Assembly (NCBI GenBank): GCA_052384575.1
Contig: JBQSUQ010000004.1
Length of the DNA: 64,000 nt
Direction: 5' to 3' (one strand)
Source of the DNA: JBQSUQ01 sp052384575
GTDB lineage: Bacteria; Pseudomonadota; Gammaproteobacteria; Enterobacterales; Pasteurellaceae
In this document: positions 18,838 to 29,958 of the stretch, piece by piece
Position numbering within the stretch: position 1 is the first letter of the stretch
How the letters are laid out: every line of letters begins with the position of its first letter
The notes under the pieces: model-generated
Seen by the model: the letters and a program-made list of their open reading frames with translations, nothing else
Database searches by the model: none
What the model was told of the DNA's origin: nothing
Made by a program: the position numbers and the translations under genes

Positions 18838-20283
18838 TTAATGACTGCTTTTTTTCTTACGAGGTCGGTAATAGCGTTTTTTGCTTTTTGGCGCATTTTT
18901 AGTTTGTTCTTTTACTAAAGAATTTCGCTGTTCTTGAGTGCTGAACTGATATTCATGCCACCATTTTGCTAACTCGATAGCTTCGCCACCTTCAATTTCA
19001 GCACGCATTGCCAGTAAATCATAGGCTGCGCGGAATTTCGTATGTGCCATGGTTTTTTCTGGTGCTTTACCAACACGTTTCATCAATTGTAATTGTAAAA
19101 ACCAAATATCACGAATCACCCCCGTATGGCGACGAGGTGCTGCAAGTGTGGTGCAAAGTAGGTCCATAATTTCATTGCCCGCTAAAGCATGGGCATCATG
19201 GTTATTCAATCCACCTTCATTTTTGAGAATTTCCACTTTTTCACGTAATGGATACCAAAAAAATGCAGCAAATAAGAAAGCAGGATTAATACGTAGATTA
19301 TCTGCAATGCGTTCATCAGTGGATCTGAGCGCTTGCACAATCATACGTTCTGCAAAGCTATCGCCTTTTTCAGTGAAATAGGGCATTAGCGCTGGGAAAA
19401 GTTGTTCAAATAAACCATACTGACATAGTAATTGATAGTTTTTTTCCCCCACACCAGTTTGCAAGAGTTTTAAGCTTTCATCAAATAAACGAGCTGGTGG
19501 AATATTTTTGAGTAGAGGCGCGAGTTCTCTAATTGGCGTTTCACTGGCTTTATCCAAGAACATATCAAGTTTCGCCATAAAGCGAATTGCGCGTAGCATA
19601 CGAACAGGATCTTCTTGATAACGAACAACAGGATCGCCGATTAAACGTAATTTACCTGCTTTGAGATCTTCAATGCCCTGATAATAGTCTAATAAGGTGT
19701 TGTTTTTAGGATTGTAATATAGGGCATTGACAGTGAAGTCTCTGCGTTCTGCATCTTGCTCTAAATTACCGTACACATTATCTCTCAATAACATACCATC
19801 TTCATTTTTCTTCGCTTGACCTTCGGACAAACTATTTTGATGGCCTGCTCGGAAAGTCGCAACTTCAATAATATCGCGACCAAACATAATATGCGCTAAT
19901 CTAAAGCGTCGTCCAACTAAACGACATTGACGCTGAAATAATGCTTGAATTTGCTCTGGACGCGCATTGGTGGCAACATCAAAATCTTTTGGTTGCTTAC
20001 CCAGTAAAAGATCACGCAAACATCCCCCAACAATATAGGCCTCATAACCATTACGTTGCAGTTTCTCTACAATATAAAGGGCATTTTTACTAAATTGACG
20101 AGGATTAATGCCAACCAAGTTTGCTTTGATTGCTTGCTTATGCTGGTTAGAAACCTGTTCTGAGTTTTTAATAGGTTGTGACTGTTTGACAACGCGATTA
20201 AGATTAGGCGCTGTTCTTTCAGCTTGTTGAGATTGAGGCTGTTGGTGCTTTTGATTAAACAGCTTTTTTATATAGTTTAAAAT
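18838..20283 (-). CDS. pcnB: Poly(A) polymerase I, probable ATT start
   Basis: Adds 3' poly(A) tails that target RNA for decay. Nucleotidyltransferase motifs are YIVGGCLRDLLLG and KDFDVATNA, followed by the RRFRLAHIMFGRDIIEVATFR core and an Arg/Lys-rich tail. I place the start at the ATT at 20283 (481 aa). GGAG lies six bases before it, and the resulting start (LNYIKKLF) lines up with E. coli PcnB (MFTRVANFCRKVL), which is known to start at AUU. The next ATT upstream has only three bases of spacing. A GTG at 20295 would bury the GGAG within its own codons. Confidence 0.88.
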   Translation of the reverse strand: MLNYIKKLFNQKHQQPQSQQAERTAPNLNRVVKQSQPIKNSEQVSNQHKQAIKANLVGINPRQFSKNALYIVEKLQRNGYEAYIVGGCLRDLLLGKQPKDFDVATNARPEQIQALFQRQCRLVGRRFRLAHIMFGRDIIEVATFRAGHQNSLSEGQAKKNEDGMLLRDNVYGNLEQDAERRDFTVNALYYNPKNNTLLDYYQGIEDLKAGKLRLIGDPVVRYQEDPVRMLRAIRFMAKLDMFLDKASETPIRELAPLLKNIPPARLFDESLKLLQTGVGEKNYQLLCQYGLFEQLFPALMPYFTEKGDSFAERMIVQALRSTDERIADNLRINPAFLFAAFFWYPLREKVEILKNEGGLNNHDAHALAGNEIMDLLCTTLAAPRRHTGVIRDIWFLQLQLMKRVGKAPEKTMAHTKFRAAYDLLAMRAEIEGGEAIELAKWWHEYQFSTQEQRNSLVKEQTKNAPKSKKRYYRPRKKKSSH

Positions 20284-20306
20284 AATAAACTCCACAAATA
20301 AAACAA

Positions 20307-20329
20307 GGGACGCATTTAAAAATGCGCCC
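20307..20329 (-). terminator. Hairpin between dksA and pcnB
   Basis: GGGACGCATTT / AAATGCGCCC (one mismatch) followed on the minus strand by a T-rich stretch. It probably reduces read-through from dksA into pcnB. Confidence 0.55.
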
Positions 20330-20365
20330 AACTTTATTATTTACTTGATTATTGTTTAGGGGAAA

Positions 20366-20812
20366 TTAGAAACCCATTTGTTTTTCACGTACTTCCGCTA
20401 AGGTTTTGCAATCAATACAAAGATCCGCAGTTGGACGCGCTTCTAAACGGCGAATACCAATTTCCACTCCACAAGAATCACAATAACCGAAGTCTTCGGT
20501 ATCCAATTTCTTTAATGTATTTTCGATTTTTTTCATTAATTTACGTTCACGATCACGCGCACGTAATTCAAGGCTAAATTCTTCTTCCTGCGTCGCACGA
20601 TCTGCTGGATCGGGGAAATTTGCCGCTTCATCTTGCATATAAGCAACAGTGCGACTTGCTTCATCCACAATTTGATCGTGCCAAGCTTGCAGGATTTTAC
20701 GGAAATGAGCGATTTGATTTTCGTTCATGTATTCTTCGCCTTCTTGTTCCTGATATGGCGAAACACCTGCTAACGCTAAAAGGCTTAACGAGGATTTATT
20801 TGTGGTCGTCAT
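20366..20812 (-). CDS. dksA: RNA polymerase-binding transcription factor DksA
   Basis: 148-aa secondary-channel regulator that acts with ppGpp on rRNA and amino-acid promoters. The coiled-coil tip DxxDxA is seen in FPDPADRA. The C-terminal zinc finger is C-x2-C...C-x2-C (CDSCGVEIG and CIDC). The start at 20812 (MTTTNKSSL) has GGAG seven bases upstream. A TTG four codons earlier overlaps that GGAG and is rejected. Confidence 0.95.
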   Translation of the reverse strand: MTTTNKSSLSLLALAGVSPYQEQEGEEYMNENQIAHFRKILQAWHDQIVDEASRTVAYMQDEAANFPDPADRATQEEEFSLELRARDRERKLMKKIENTLKKLDTEDFGYCDSCGVEIGIRRLEARPTADLCIDCKTLAEVREKQMGF

Positions 20813-21077
20813 TTTGTTCTCCAATTCATATTATGCTTGCTTGTGTTTTGTTCCATTCACATCAAACAGGATAAAAAAATGCCCTAATAAATTAGGGGGG
20901 AAATTTTGAAGGCGTATAAATATCAGAAGTTGAAACAATAAGCAAATGAAATCGTATAATTTTACATTTTCTTTACTTATTTTGTGATCTTAGTTCCAAA
21001 AAACGTGGACTAAATTTGCAGTGACCGATTTTCTATCATTAATTTACCCAAGATAGTTATCAAAAGTGCGGTGGAAA

Positions 21078-23441
21078 ATGGCAAAGTTTTGGTTTGGGCG
21101 AATTTTTATTAATCATATTCAAAATTTGATTAACATTGATTGGCTGGTTTATAGCCTAATTCTGTCTGCTATTTCATTGTATTATTTGCCCGAAACTTAT
21201 TTGCTCTATTGGTGGCAAGCATTAGCATCTGCATTGTTATTTGGCGCTTGTTCTTATTGTTTTAACAAGTGGACGAGAATAAAAAAAGTTGTTCATTTTT
21301 TATGTTTATTTTCTCTTACATTAGGTTATTTCCATTTTCATGCTTTATCGTTATTAGCACAGGCGAACTTTACGCCTTATCACCTCAAAGCAAATTTCAA
21401 AATTTTAAAAATCCAGCAGCAAAAAGATTATCAAACCTTAATCATTGAATTAAAACAGCCTGATTCGAATTCTCCTCAACGTTTATATACCAATTGGCAA
21501 GTAAAGGAAATGCCTAAAATGGGCGAGGTTTGGCAAGGGAATTTGCATATTCGCCCCATTTCTTCCAGATTAAATCAAGGTGGTTTTGATCGACAAGCGT
21601 GGTATTTGTCGCAAGGTATTACTGCAACAGCAAGGATAAAAAGTGCGGTGAAAATATCGCAAGATTTTTCTTGGCGAGAAAAATTGTTTGAATCCGTTTT
21701 AAAAAAAACGCAAGGTCTAAAACAACAAGGATTATTGCTAGCATTGGGATTTGGCGAGCGTGCCTGGTTAGAGGAAGAAACGAAACAACTTTACCAAAAT
21801 AGTAATACTGCACATTTGATGGCGATTTCGGGCTTACATATTGGTTTAGCCATGGCGATAGGATTTTGGCTTGGGCGAATAGGGCAGTATTTTTTGCCAA
21901 CCCATTGGATTACACCGACATTTCCTATTTTGGCAGGATTATTATGCGCTATCATTTATGCTCAATTGGCAGGTTTTGCTGTCCCTACCTTCAGAGCCAT
22001 TGTCGCACTCTGTTTATTGTCTTTATTTCGGTTGAATAGGGGATATCATCATCTTTGGCAATTGTTTTTTGCGGGTACTGCTTTGTTGTTATGTTGCGAT
22101 CCCATGATGATTTTATCCACGAGTTTTTATTTATCTGTCGGTGCTGTTGGCAGCCTGTTACTATGGTATCAACTTGTGCCTTTTTCTGTATTCAGTTGGC
22201 AAGGCAAAGTATTACCCGCTAAAGTGCGGTGGATTTTTGCTTTGTTTCATTTGCAATGCGGTTTATTTCTCTTTTTTGCCCCCATTCAAGTTGCACTATT
22301 TGGCGCTTTTTCTTGGCAATCTTTATTCGCCAATTTATTAATTGTGCCTTTATTTAGCTTTGTTTTAGTACCTATCGTGTTGCTTTCTATTTTGATGCAG
22401 GGCGCATTTGAAAGTTGGCAATTTGCGAATTTTATTGCAGAAAAAATAACCTCATTACTCATTTATTTTCAGCAAGGTTGGATCTATTTATCTAATCTAC
22501 AAATCATGTTTATTACGTTTATTATCTGCGCATGTTGTCTGTTGTGGCTTATTTTGGTTTGTTATCAAGCTAAGCCATTTTATTGGCTACGAAATGGGAT
22601 GGCGATATTATGCAGCATTTTGTTGGTGAAAATCGCAACAACAATGTGTTTACAACCTGATTGGCGAGTGGAAATGTTGGATGTAGGGCAAGGTTTATCT
22701 GTCTTAATTGTCAAAAATCAACGGGGAATTTTATATGATACAGGCGCGAGTTGGGGCAATTCTTCTATGGCGGAGGTGGAAATTTTGCCTTATTTGCGCC
22801 GAGAGGGGATTGATTTAGATTATGTTGTGGTGAGCCATGATGACAACGACCATTCTGGTGGTGCGAGGAAAATTCTGCAAGCCTATCCAAATGCGATGTT
22901 AATTAGCGCTTCTCAACAAAACTATCAAGAAAAACACCGCACTTTTTGCCAAAAAGATCAAATTTGGCAATGGCAAGGGTTGAAGATTGAAGCGCTTTCA
23001 CCAACACATGTAGTTGAAAAAGCAAGAAATGCAGATTCCTGTGTATTATTGATTTCTGATCAGAAACATCGTCTTTTATTATTGGGCGATGCGGATACCA
23101 TAGTCGAACAGCAAATTCTTGCCCGATTTGGTGAGCAATTAGGGGAAATTGATATTTTGCAAGTGGGGCATCATGGCAGTAAAACTTCCACAAGCCAAGC
23201 GTTGATAAAGCGAATTGATCCTCAAATTTCATTAATTTCAACCAGTCGTTGGAACCCTTGGCAATTTCCACATTCAGTCGTGTTGCAACGGCTTAAGCAG
23301 GCAAAAAGTGCGGTGTATAATAGCGCAGTTTCTGGGCAAGTTTCGCTGCAAATTACGCAAGATGATATAAAAATTAAAACAGCACGTAATAGCTTGAGTC
23401 CATGGTATCAACAAATAATAGGGCAAACACAAAGGGATTAA
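21078..23441 (+). CDS. rec2: DNA uptake channel protein ComEC/Rec2
   Basis: 787-aa inner-membrane protein that carries transforming DNA into the cytosol. The order is N-terminal membrane helices and OB-like periplasmic domain, the competence domain (about 210-480, with MAISGLHIGLAMA), then a C-terminal metallo-beta-lactamase-like domain with SHDDNDHSGG and GHHGSKTS. I start at the ATG at 21078, preceded by GGTGG. A GTG at 21066 lies inside an uptake sequence without a ribosome-binding site. The gene order rec2-msbA-lpxK-kdsB matches the conserved gammaproteobacterial cluster. Confidence 0.95.
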   Translation: MAKFWFGRIFINHIQNLINIDWLVYSLILSAISLYYLPETYLLYWWQALASALLFGACSYCFNKWTRIKKVVHFLCLFSLTLGYFHFHALSLLAQANFTPYHLKANFKILKIQQQKDYQTLIIELKQPDSNSPQRLYTNWQVKEMPKMGEVWQGNLHIRPISSRLNQGGFDRQAWYLSQGITATARIKSAVKISQDFSWREKLFESVLKKTQGLKQQGLLLALGFGERAWLEEETKQLYQNSNTAHLMAISGLHIGLAMAIGFWLGRIGQYFLPTHWITPTFPILAGLLCAIIYAQLAGFAVPTFRAIVALCLLSLFRLNRGYHHLWQLFFAGTALLLCCDPMMILSTSFYLSVGAVGSLLLWYQLVPFSVFSWQGKVLPAKVRWIFALFHLQCGLFLFFAPIQVALFGAFSWQSLFANLLIVPLFSFVLVPIVLLSILMQGAFESWQFANFIAEKITSLLIYFQQGWIYLSNLQIMFITFIICACCLLWLILVCYQAKPFYWLRNGMAILCSILLVKIATTMCLQPDWRVEMLDVGQGLSVLIVKNQRGILYDTGASWGNSSMAEVEILPYLRREGIDLDYVVVSHDDNDHSGGARKILQAYPNAMLISASQQNYQEKHRTFCQKDQIWQWQGLKIEALSPTHVVEKARNADSCVLLISDQKHRLLLLGDADTIVEQQILARFGEQLGEIDILQVGHHGSKTSTSQALIKRIDPQISLISTSRWNPWQFPHSVVLQRLKQAKSAVYNSAVSGQVSLQITQDDIKIKTARNSLSPWYQQIIGQTQRD

Positions 23442-23510
23442 TGGGGTTTAATTTGGCTAATTGCGCAAATAATTGTACAATGCGTACAATTTATAACTAC
23501 AGATCAGATT

Positions 23511-25259
23511 ATGAAAGAAAAAGATATTTCTGTATTTAAAACCTTCAAACGTTTATGGCCTGAAATTGCACCTTTCAAAGCAGGATTGCTCGCCGCAGCA
23601 ATCACTTTGGTATTAAATGCACTCATTGATTCAGGGTTGATTTATTTATTAAAACCGCTTTTAGATCAAGGCTTTGGACAAGCAGATCATGCTTTCTTAA
23701 AGCTGATGTCTTTGTTGATTGTGGTGTTTATATTATTCCGCGGTCTGACCAATTATGTTTCTACTTATTGTTTAGCTTGGGTGTCAGGCAAAGTCGTGAT
23801 GAATTTACGTCGTCGCTTATTTAAACATTTAATGTTTATGCCAGTGCCTTACTTCGATCAACATCCAACAGGACGTTTATTATCTCGTGTCACCTACGAT
23901 ACAGAAATGGTGGCGAGTTCCTCTTCTAGTGCCTTGGTCACAATTGTTCGTGAAGGTGTCTATTTAATTTCATTATTTGTGGTTATGATCTACACCAGTT
24001 GGCAACTCTCCGTCGTGTTATTTGTGGTTGCACCTGTTATCGGCGTGTTAATTGGATTTGTATCGAAAAAATTCCGCCAACTTAGCCGTAATATTCAAGA
24101 CAGTATGGGCGCCTTGACCATTACCACCGAACAAATGTTAAAAGGGCATAAAGTCGTATTGTCTTTTGGTGGGCAAAAAGTCGAAGAAGCGCGCTTTAAC
24201 GAAGTGAGTAATGATATGCGTCGTAAAGGCATGAAAATTGTTTCTGCTGACGGTATTTCAGATGGTTTAGTTCAACTCATTGCCTCTTTGGCTCTTTCTG
24301 CGGTGCTTTATGTGGCAACTTTTCCTGATGTCATGAGTGAAAATTTGACCGCAGGTTCTTTTACTGTGGTGTTTTCTTCCATGATGGCGATGATGCGTCC
24401 GCTAAAATCATTAACCAATGTCAATTCACAATTCCAGCGTGGAATGGCGGCTTGCCAAACCCTATTTGAGTTTTTGGATTTAGAAGAAGAAAAAGATCAT
24501 GGCACTTATGAAGCAGAGCGTGTGAAAGGTGATGTTCAGTTCAATAATGTCGCTTTTGCTTATCAAGGCAAAGATGAACTCGCGTTAAATCACCTTTCTT
24601 TTGATATTCCAGCTGGTAAAACGGTGGCATTGGTGGGGCGTTCAGGTTCAGGCAAATCCACAATTGCTAATTTATTAACTCGTTTTTATGATATCAATCA
24701 AGGCGAAATTTTACTTGATGGTGTTAACATCCAAGATTATCGCTTAGCGAATTTGCGTCAACAATGCTCGGTTGTATCGCAACAAGTGCATTTATTTAAT
24801 GATACCGTTGCCAATAATATTGCTTATGCTGCAACAGATAAATACAGTCGCGAACAAATTATTGAAGCAGCTCGTGCGGCTCATGCGTTGGAATTTATTG
24901 AAAAGCTCGACAATGGATTTGATACAGTAATTGGCGAAAATGGGGCGAGTTTATCTGGCGGTCAACGTCAACGTTTAGCCATTGCTCGTGCATTGTTGCG
25001 CAACTCGCCGGTTCTCATTTTGGATGAAGCCACTTCTGCGTTAGATACCGAATCAGAACGCGCAATTCAAGCTGCTTTAGATGAGCTTCAAAAAGATCGA
25101 ACCGTTTTAGTGATTGCACATCGTTTGTCCACAATTGAAAAAGCCGATGAAATAATTGTCATTGAACATGGTGAAATTAAAGAGCGAGGAAGTCATCAAG
25201 CATTGTTAGCGCAAAATGGTGCTTATAAGCAATTACATTCAATGCAATTTTCAGGCTAA
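23511..25259 (+). CDS. msbA: Lipid A flippase MsbA
   Basis: 582-aa homodimeric ABC exporter that flips core-lipid A across the inner membrane. There are six N-terminal helices and a nucleotide-binding domain with Walker [10 protein letters not shown], signature [16 protein letters not shown], Walker [13 protein letters not shown] and the H-loop histidine in IAHRLST. It lies upstream of lpxK (47-base gap), the usual lipid A partner. Confidence 0.96.
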   Translation: MKEKDISVFKTFKRLWPEIAPFKAGLLAAAITLVLNALIDSGLIYLLKPLLDQGFGQADHAFLKLMSLLIVVFILFRGLTNYVSTYCLAWVSGKVVMNLRRRLFKHLMFMPVPYFDQHPTGRLLSRVTYDTEMVASSSSSALVTIVREGVYLISLFVVMIYTSWQLSVVLFVVAPVIGVLIGFVSKKFRQLSRNIQDSMGALTITTEQMLKGHKVVLSFGGQKVEEARFNEVSNDMRRKGMKIVSADGISDGLVQLIASLALSAVLYVATFPDVMSENLTAGSFTVVFSSMMAMMRPLKSLTNVNSQFQRGMAACQTLFEFLDLEEEKDHGTYEAERVKGDVQFNNVAFAYQGKDELALNHLSFDIPAGKTVALVGRSGSGKSTIANLLTRFYDINQGEILLDGVNIQDYRLANLRQQCSVVSQQVHLFNDTVANNIAYAATDKYSREQIIEAARAAHALEFIEKLDNGFDTVIGENGASLSGGQRQRLAIARALLRNSPVLILDEATSALDTESERAIQAALDELQKDRTVLVIAHRLSTIEKADEIIVIEHGEIKERGSHQALLAQNGAYKQLHSMQFSG

Positions 25260-25306
25260 ATAGCCGCTAATATAGGGCGAGGTTAAAACTCGCCCATGGA
25301 GCAATA

Positions 25307-26278
25307 ATGAAATTTTGGTATTCTCACTCCTTCATTTCTTACTTACTTTTACCCTTTTCACTGATTTTCTTTATTATCAGTAAGTTACGTCGTTTTTTAT
25401 TTCAATCTGGCATACTTAAATCCTATAAAGCCCCTGTTCCTGTTATTGTTGTAGGCAATTTATCTGTGGGTGGAAATGGCAAAACGCCAGTCACCATTTG
25501 GTTAGTGCAGCAATTGCAACAAAAAGGCATAAAGTGCGGTGTTATTTCACGAGGTTATGGTAGTCAATCTACAACCTATCCATTATTAGTCGATGGAAAA
25601 ACTGATCCTATTCTGGGGGGCGATGAACCTGTATTAATAGCCAAACGGACGGGTGTTCCTGTTTGTATTTCGCCGAATCGCCAACAGGCAATTGAATTAC
25701 TGTTACAGCATTTTGATTGTGATCTGATTATTAGTGATGATGGCTTGCAACATTATAAATTACAACGAGATATGGAAATTGTGGTGATGGACGCCAAACG
25801 CGGTTTAGGCAATGGATTTATGTTACCAGCGGGTCCGTTACGGGAATTAGCAAGCCGATTAGATGAAGTGGATTTCGTTATTGGCAATGGTGGTGAGAAC
25901 CAATATACCCACGCGGTTATGCAGCTTGTGCCAGAATATGCGGTTAACTTAGTGACGCAAGAAAAACGATTGTTGTCAGAATTTAATCAAGTTGCAGCTA
26001 TCGCAGGAATCGGTCATCCGCAGCGTTTCTTTGATATGTTACAAGCCTTAAACATCCATATTATTCAAGCAAAAGCTTTTCAAGATCATCAAAAATTCAG
26101 TATGGATTTATTCCAAGAATTTGAAGGCAGCAAGCCATTATTAATGACAGAAAAAGATGCGGTAAAATGTGCTAAATTTGCGCAAGATAATTGGTGGTTT
26201 GTTCCAGTAGAAGCAAAAATTTCTGGGCAGAAATTGACCGCGCTTTTAGATAAAATAGTTGAAAAAACTCAAGGATAA
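25307..26278 (+). CDS. lpxK: Tetraacyldisaccharide 4'-kinase LpxK
   Basis: 323-aa membrane-associated kinase that phosphorylates the 4' position of the lipid A precursor. One N-terminal hydrophobic helix is followed by the Walker [15 protein letters not shown] near residue 50, and [11 protein letters not shown] supplies the catalytic Asp. The ATG has GGAG eight bases upstream. The 3' end runs to 26278, just before the kdsB start. Confidence 0.95.
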   Translation: MKFWYSHSFISYLLLPFSLIFFIISKLRRFLFQSGILKSYKAPVPVIVVGNLSVGGNGKTPVTIWLVQQLQQKGIKCGVISRGYGSQSTTYPLLVDGKTDPILGGDEPVLIAKRTGVPVCISPNRQQAIELLLQHFDCDLIISDDGLQHYKLQRDMEIVVMDAKRGLGNGFMLPAGPLRELASRLDEVDFVIGNGGENQYTHAVMQLVPEYAVNLVTQEKRLLSEFNQVAAIAGIGHPQRFFDMLQALNIHIIQAKAFQDHQKFSMDLFQEFEGSKPLLMTEKDAVKCAKFAQDNWWFVPVEAKISGQKLTALLDKIVEKTQG

Positions 26279-26282
26279 CAAT

Positions 26283-27050
26283 ATGACTCAGTTTACTGTA
26301 ATTATTCCCGCTCGTTTTTCTTCCACTCGTTTACCAGGCAAACCCTTGGCAGATATCGCAGGCAAACCTATGATTCAACATGTATGGGAAAAGGCCAAGT
26401 TATCAGGGGCTAATCGTGTGATTGTAGCGACGGATAATGAAAAGGTACGTGATACAGTAGTGGCTTTTGGTGGCGAAGTTTGTATGACTTCTCCAACGCA
26501 TAATTCAGGAACGGAACGTTTAGCTGAAGTGGTCGAAAAGCTGGCGATTCCATCGGATGAAATCATTGTAAATATTCAAGGTGATGAGCCATTAATTCCG
26601 CCAGTAATCGTCAGCCAAGTGGCAGAAAATTTAGCTAAATATCAAGTCAATATGGCAAGCTTATCAGTGAAATTTGAGAGTGCAGAAGAATTATTTAACC
26701 CTAATGCGGTGAAAGTGATTACTGATAAATCAGGCTATGTGTTGTATTTCTCCAGAGCGGTTATTCCTTGGAATCGCGATAAATTCGCCAATTTAAATCA
26801 ACTGAATTTGAATGAACTTCCATTAGAAGATAATTATTTCCGCCATATTGGCATTTATGCTTATCGCGCAGGCTTTATTCGACAATATGTGCAATGGCAA
26901 CCAACAGCGTTAGAACAAATAGAAAGCCTCGAACAATTGCGTGTGCTGTGGAATGGTGAAAAAATCCATGTGGAACTCGCAAAAGAAGTACCAGCTGTAG
27001 GCGTTGATACACCAGAAGATTTGGAAAAAGTGCGGTCTATTTTGGCTTAG
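26283..27050 (+). CDS. kdsB: CMP-KDO synthetase KdsB
   Basis: 255-aa 3-deoxy-manno-octulosonate cytidylyltransferase, activating KDO for attachment to lipid A. The N-terminal [16 protein letters not shown] motif, ATDNEKV and NIQGDEPLI are diagnostic. The start at 26283 (MTQFTV) has AAGGA eight bases before it. A TTG further upstream lies inside lpxK. An uptake sequence is embedded in the 3' end. Confidence 0.96.
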   Translation: MTQFTVIIPARFSSTRLPGKPLADIAGKPMIQHVWEKAKLSGANRVIVATDNEKVRDTVVAFGGEVCMTSPTHNSGTERLAEVVEKLAIPSDEIIVNIQGDEPLIPPVIVSQVAENLAKYQVNMASLSVKFESAEELFNPNAVKVITDKSGYVLYFSRAVIPWNRDKFANLNQLNLNELPLEDNYFRHIGIYAYRAGFIRQYVQWQPTALEQIESLEQLRVLWNGEKIHVELAKEVPAVGVDTPEDLEKVRSILA

Positions 27051-27065
27051 TTTTTCGTAATGAAT

Positions 27066-27090
27066 AAAAAAGGAGCAATAGCTTCTTTTT
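27066..27090 (+). terminator. Terminator after kdsB
   Basis: AAAAAGGAGC / GCTTCTTTTT hairpin with a G-U pair, four-base loop and T-run, about 15 bases after the kdsB stop. Confidence 0.75.
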
Positions 27091-27211
27091 TATTTGTGAA
27101 AAATTAACCGCGCTTTATTGAGTAAAATCAATGATTATATTTCCCTTTACAAGTTATAAATTATCTTTTAATATTTATCTTGTTTTATATTAAAAAATAA
27201 GTGGAGATTTT

Positions 27212-28015
27212 ATGAAAAAGGCTTTTTTAGCAACATTATTATGTTCTGTAGCAGCTTCGGTGCAAGCACATCGTGTGTGGATGCAAGCTGATCATACTCA
27301 TGAAAATGAGATTTTAAAAGCAGATTTAGGCTATGGAGAATTTCCTCATTTAGAGCAAATTCCAGAAAAACGCTTACATTTTTTTGAGCGTGGTGTGACT
27401 TTATTTGGTGCTGATGGCAAACAAAAATTGGTGCAAAAAAGCGATAAAAACTATCATTTTGAAACTGCACAGCCAGTAAAAGAAGGAAGCTATATTTTAG
27501 CCGGTGAATATAAACCAACATTTTGGTCTAAAAATGCAGAGGGTTGGAAACAGGCTGATATGAAAAATATGGATAAACCAACTTACTGTGAATTGACCTC
27601 AATGTATGGCAAAAATATTGTGAATGTAGGCCATGAAAGTGCGGGTAAAGATGTCATTAGTAAGCCAATTGGTCACCAATTAGAAATCGTACCATTAGAT
27701 AATCCAGCCAATATTAATGTTAGTGATTTATTTAAAGTAAAAGTACTTTATCGTGGTGAGCCATTACCAAATGTGACTTTAACTGCAACCTTTGATGGCT
27801 TTGATACAGCAGATCACAGTAAAACTCATAAAGTTGAAGCACAAGCATTCTCAGATGTGACTGCAGACGATGGCACAGTAAATATTATTCCATTACGTCA
27901 AGGTTTTTGGAAAGCACAAGTGACTTATGAAGTGCCGTTTAAAGATCCTGCACAATGCCAAGTAGAGAAACATTACGCGACATTAACTTTTGATATTGGT
28001 AGAACATATCACTAA
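27212..28015 (+). CDS. Periplasmic DUF4198-family protein
   Basis: 267 aa with a signal peptide (MKKAFLATLLCSVAASVQA) and predicted cleavage before HRVWM, leaving histidine as the mature N-terminus. The DUF4198 family includes NikK-type periplasmic components linked to nickel/cobalt uptake in Pasteurellaceae. No nickel gene is adjacent here, so the role is unassigned. Two cysteines (in PTYCELT and PAQCQVE) could form a disulfide. Predicted beta-sandwich character. The ribosome-binding site GTGGAG lies seven bases before the ATG. It stands alone between kdsB and uvrC with terminators on both sides. Confidence 0.85.
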   Translation: MKKAFLATLLCSVAASVQAHRVWMQADHTHENEILKADLGYGEFPHLEQIPEKRLHFFERGVTLFGADGKQKLVQKSDKNYHFETAQPVKEGSYILAGEYKPTFWSKNAEGWKQADMKNMDKPTYCELTSMYGKNIVNVGHESAGKDVISKPIGHQLEIVPLDNPANINVSDLFKVKVLYRGEPLPNVTLTATFDGFDTADHSKTHKVEAQAFSDVTADDGTVNIIPLRQGFWKAQVTYEVPFKDPAQCQVEKHYATLTFDIGRTYH

Positions 28016-28074
28016 TTGCCTAAGTTGAAATCAATTCATCAATTTGGCATAATTACTCGGAGAGCAAGCCTGAT

Positions 28075-28105
28075 AAACCCTTGTGAATAGACAAGGGTTT
28101 TCTTT
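28075..28105 (+). terminator. Terminator of the DUF4198 gene
   Basis: Perfect stem AAACCCTTGT / ACAAGGGTTT (28075-28084 and 28091-28100) followed by TCTTTATTT. It ends just before uvrC. Confidence 0.85.
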
Positions 28106-28119
28106 ATTTAGTGAATACT

Positions 28120-29946
28120 ATGTTCGATTATAAACCCTTCTTAAAAAATGTGCCTCATCACCCTGGTGTTTATCGAATGTTCGATAAAAGCGATACAGTG
28201 ATTTATGTTGGCAAAGCAAAAGATCTGAAAAAACGTTTATCGAGCTATTTTCGTACAACATTAAGTAGTAAAAAAACAGAAGCCTTAGTGGCAGCAATTG
28301 AACGAATTGAAACCACGATAACCAGTTCAGAAACAGAAGCCTTATTATTAGAACATAATTACATTAAAACCTATCAACCTCGTTATAACGTCTTATTACG
28401 AGATGATAAATCCTATCCTTATATTCTATTAACTCAAGAACGACATCCTCGTATCACTGCTTATCGTGGTGCCAAAAAAATTAAAGGCGAATATTTTGGG
28501 CCTTATCCCCATGCAAGTGCGGTGCGAGAAACTCTTTCTTTGTTACAAAAACTGTTTCCCATTCGTCAATGTGAAAATTCAGTGTATAAAAATCGTTCTC
28601 GCCCTTGTTTACAATATCAAATTGGACGTTGCTTGGCTCCTTGTGTCTCTGGCATTGTGAGTGATGAGGATTATGAGCAGCAAGTGGAATATGCGCGTTT
28701 ATTTCTACAGGGCAAAGATCAGCAAGTTTTGGATCATTTAATCAAAAAAATGGAGCAGGCGAGCGTAGAGCTTGATTTTGAAAATGCCGCTCGCTTTCGA
28801 GATCAAATCCAATCTGTGCGTTCCGTTATTGAAAAGCAATTTGTGAGCAATGAAGGATTGGATGATATGGATATTATCGCGATCGCTTATCAATCGGGCA
28901 TAGCTTGTGTTCAAGTGTTATTTATTCGACAAGGCAAGATTTTAGGTAATCGTAGCTATTTCCCTAAGGTGCCAGCAAATACGGATTTGACAGAATTGAT
29001 CACTACTTTTGTCGGTCAGTTCTATTTACAAGCTCATCAAGGAAGAACTGTTCCGAATAGTATTGTGATAGACAATAAAATTGAAGAAAAACATGAGTTA
29101 GCTACTTTGTTATCTGAACAAGCAGGGCGAAAAGTGGCTATCCAAGATAACGTAAAAGGGCAGAAAAGCAAATATGTGCAGTTGGCGCAAATGAATGCCA
29201 AAGCAGCATTAAATCTAAAACTCAAAGAAAGTAGTTTAATCAGCGAACGTTATCAAGCCTTGCAGAATTTATTACAGATTGACGAAATTCGACGGATGGA
29301 ATGTTTTGATATTAGTCATACCATGGGAGAACAAACCATTGCTTCTTGCGTTGTTTTTAATCAAGATGGGGCAATGAAATCGGATTATCGTCGCTTTAAT
29401 ATTGAGGGGATTACTGGTGGGGATGATTATGCTGCAATGGAAATGGCATTGAAGAAACGCTATGACCGAGATTTAGAAGAAGATAAAGTGCCTGATGTTA
29501 TTTTTATTGATGGTGGTAAAGGGCAACTTAATCGAGCATTACAGGTTTTTGAACAGCTTCAAGTAAAATGGGATAAAAATAGACCGCACTTAATTGGTGT
29601 AGCAAAAGGTGTGGATCGACGAGCGGGGCAGGAAACCTTAATTTTGAGCAAACAAGGCAAAGAAATTCATTTGGATCCTGATGATTTAGCATTGCATTTA
29701 ATTCAATATATTCGTGATGAAAGCCATAACCATGCCATTACAGGACATCGCAAGAAACGCCAAAAAGCCTTCACGCAAAGTGGGTTAGAAACTATAGCAG
29801 GCGTAGGAGCAAAACGCCGCCAAGCATTATTGAAATATTTAGGTGGTATGCAAGGGGTGAAAAATGCGAGCCTTGATGAAATCGAGTCTGTGCCAGGGAT
29901 TTCTAAAACGCTGGCGGAAACCATTTTTGAAACCTTGCAAAATTGA
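28120..29946 (+). CDS. uvrC: Excinuclease ABC subunit C
   Basis: 608-aa endonuclease of nucleotide excision repair. Domains in order: GIY-YIG nuclease ([21 protein letters not shown]), Cys-rich segment ([21 protein letters not shown]), UVR motif ([10 protein letters not shown]), RNase H-like endonuclease ([18 protein letters not shown]) and C-terminal helix-hairpin-helix pair. I choose the ATG at 28120 (MFDYKPF), which fits E. coli UvrC better than the GTG at 28111. Neither has a strong ribosome-binding site. Confidence 0.95.
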   Translation: MFDYKPFLKNVPHHPGVYRMFDKSDTVIYVGKAKDLKKRLSSYFRTTLSSKKTEALVAAIERIETTITSSETEALLLEHNYIKTYQPRYNVLLRDDKSYPYILLTQERHPRITAYRGAKKIKGEYFGPYPHASAVRETLSLLQKLFPIRQCENSVYKNRSRPCLQYQIGRCLAPCVSGIVSDEDYEQQVEYARLFLQGKDQQVLDHLIKKMEQASVELDFENAARFRDQIQSVRSVIEKQFVSNEGLDDMDIIAIAYQSGIACVQVLFIRQGKILGNRSYFPKVPANTDLTELITTFVGQFYLQAHQGRTVPNSIVIDNKIEEKHELATLLSEQAGRKVAIQDNVKGQKSKYVQLAQMNAKAALNLKLKESSLISERYQALQNLLQIDEIRRMECFDISHTMGEQTIASCVVFNQDGAMKSDYRRFNIEGITGGDDYAAMEMALKKRYDRDLEEDKVPDVIFIDGGKGQLNRALQVFEQLQVKWDKNRPHLIGVAKGVDRRAGQETLILSKQGKEIHLDPDDLALHLIQYIRDESHNHAITGHRKKRQKAFTQSGLETIAGVGAKRRQALLKYLGGMQGVKNASLDEIESVPGISKTLAETIFETLQN

Positions 29947-29958
29947 TATGAGGTAATG

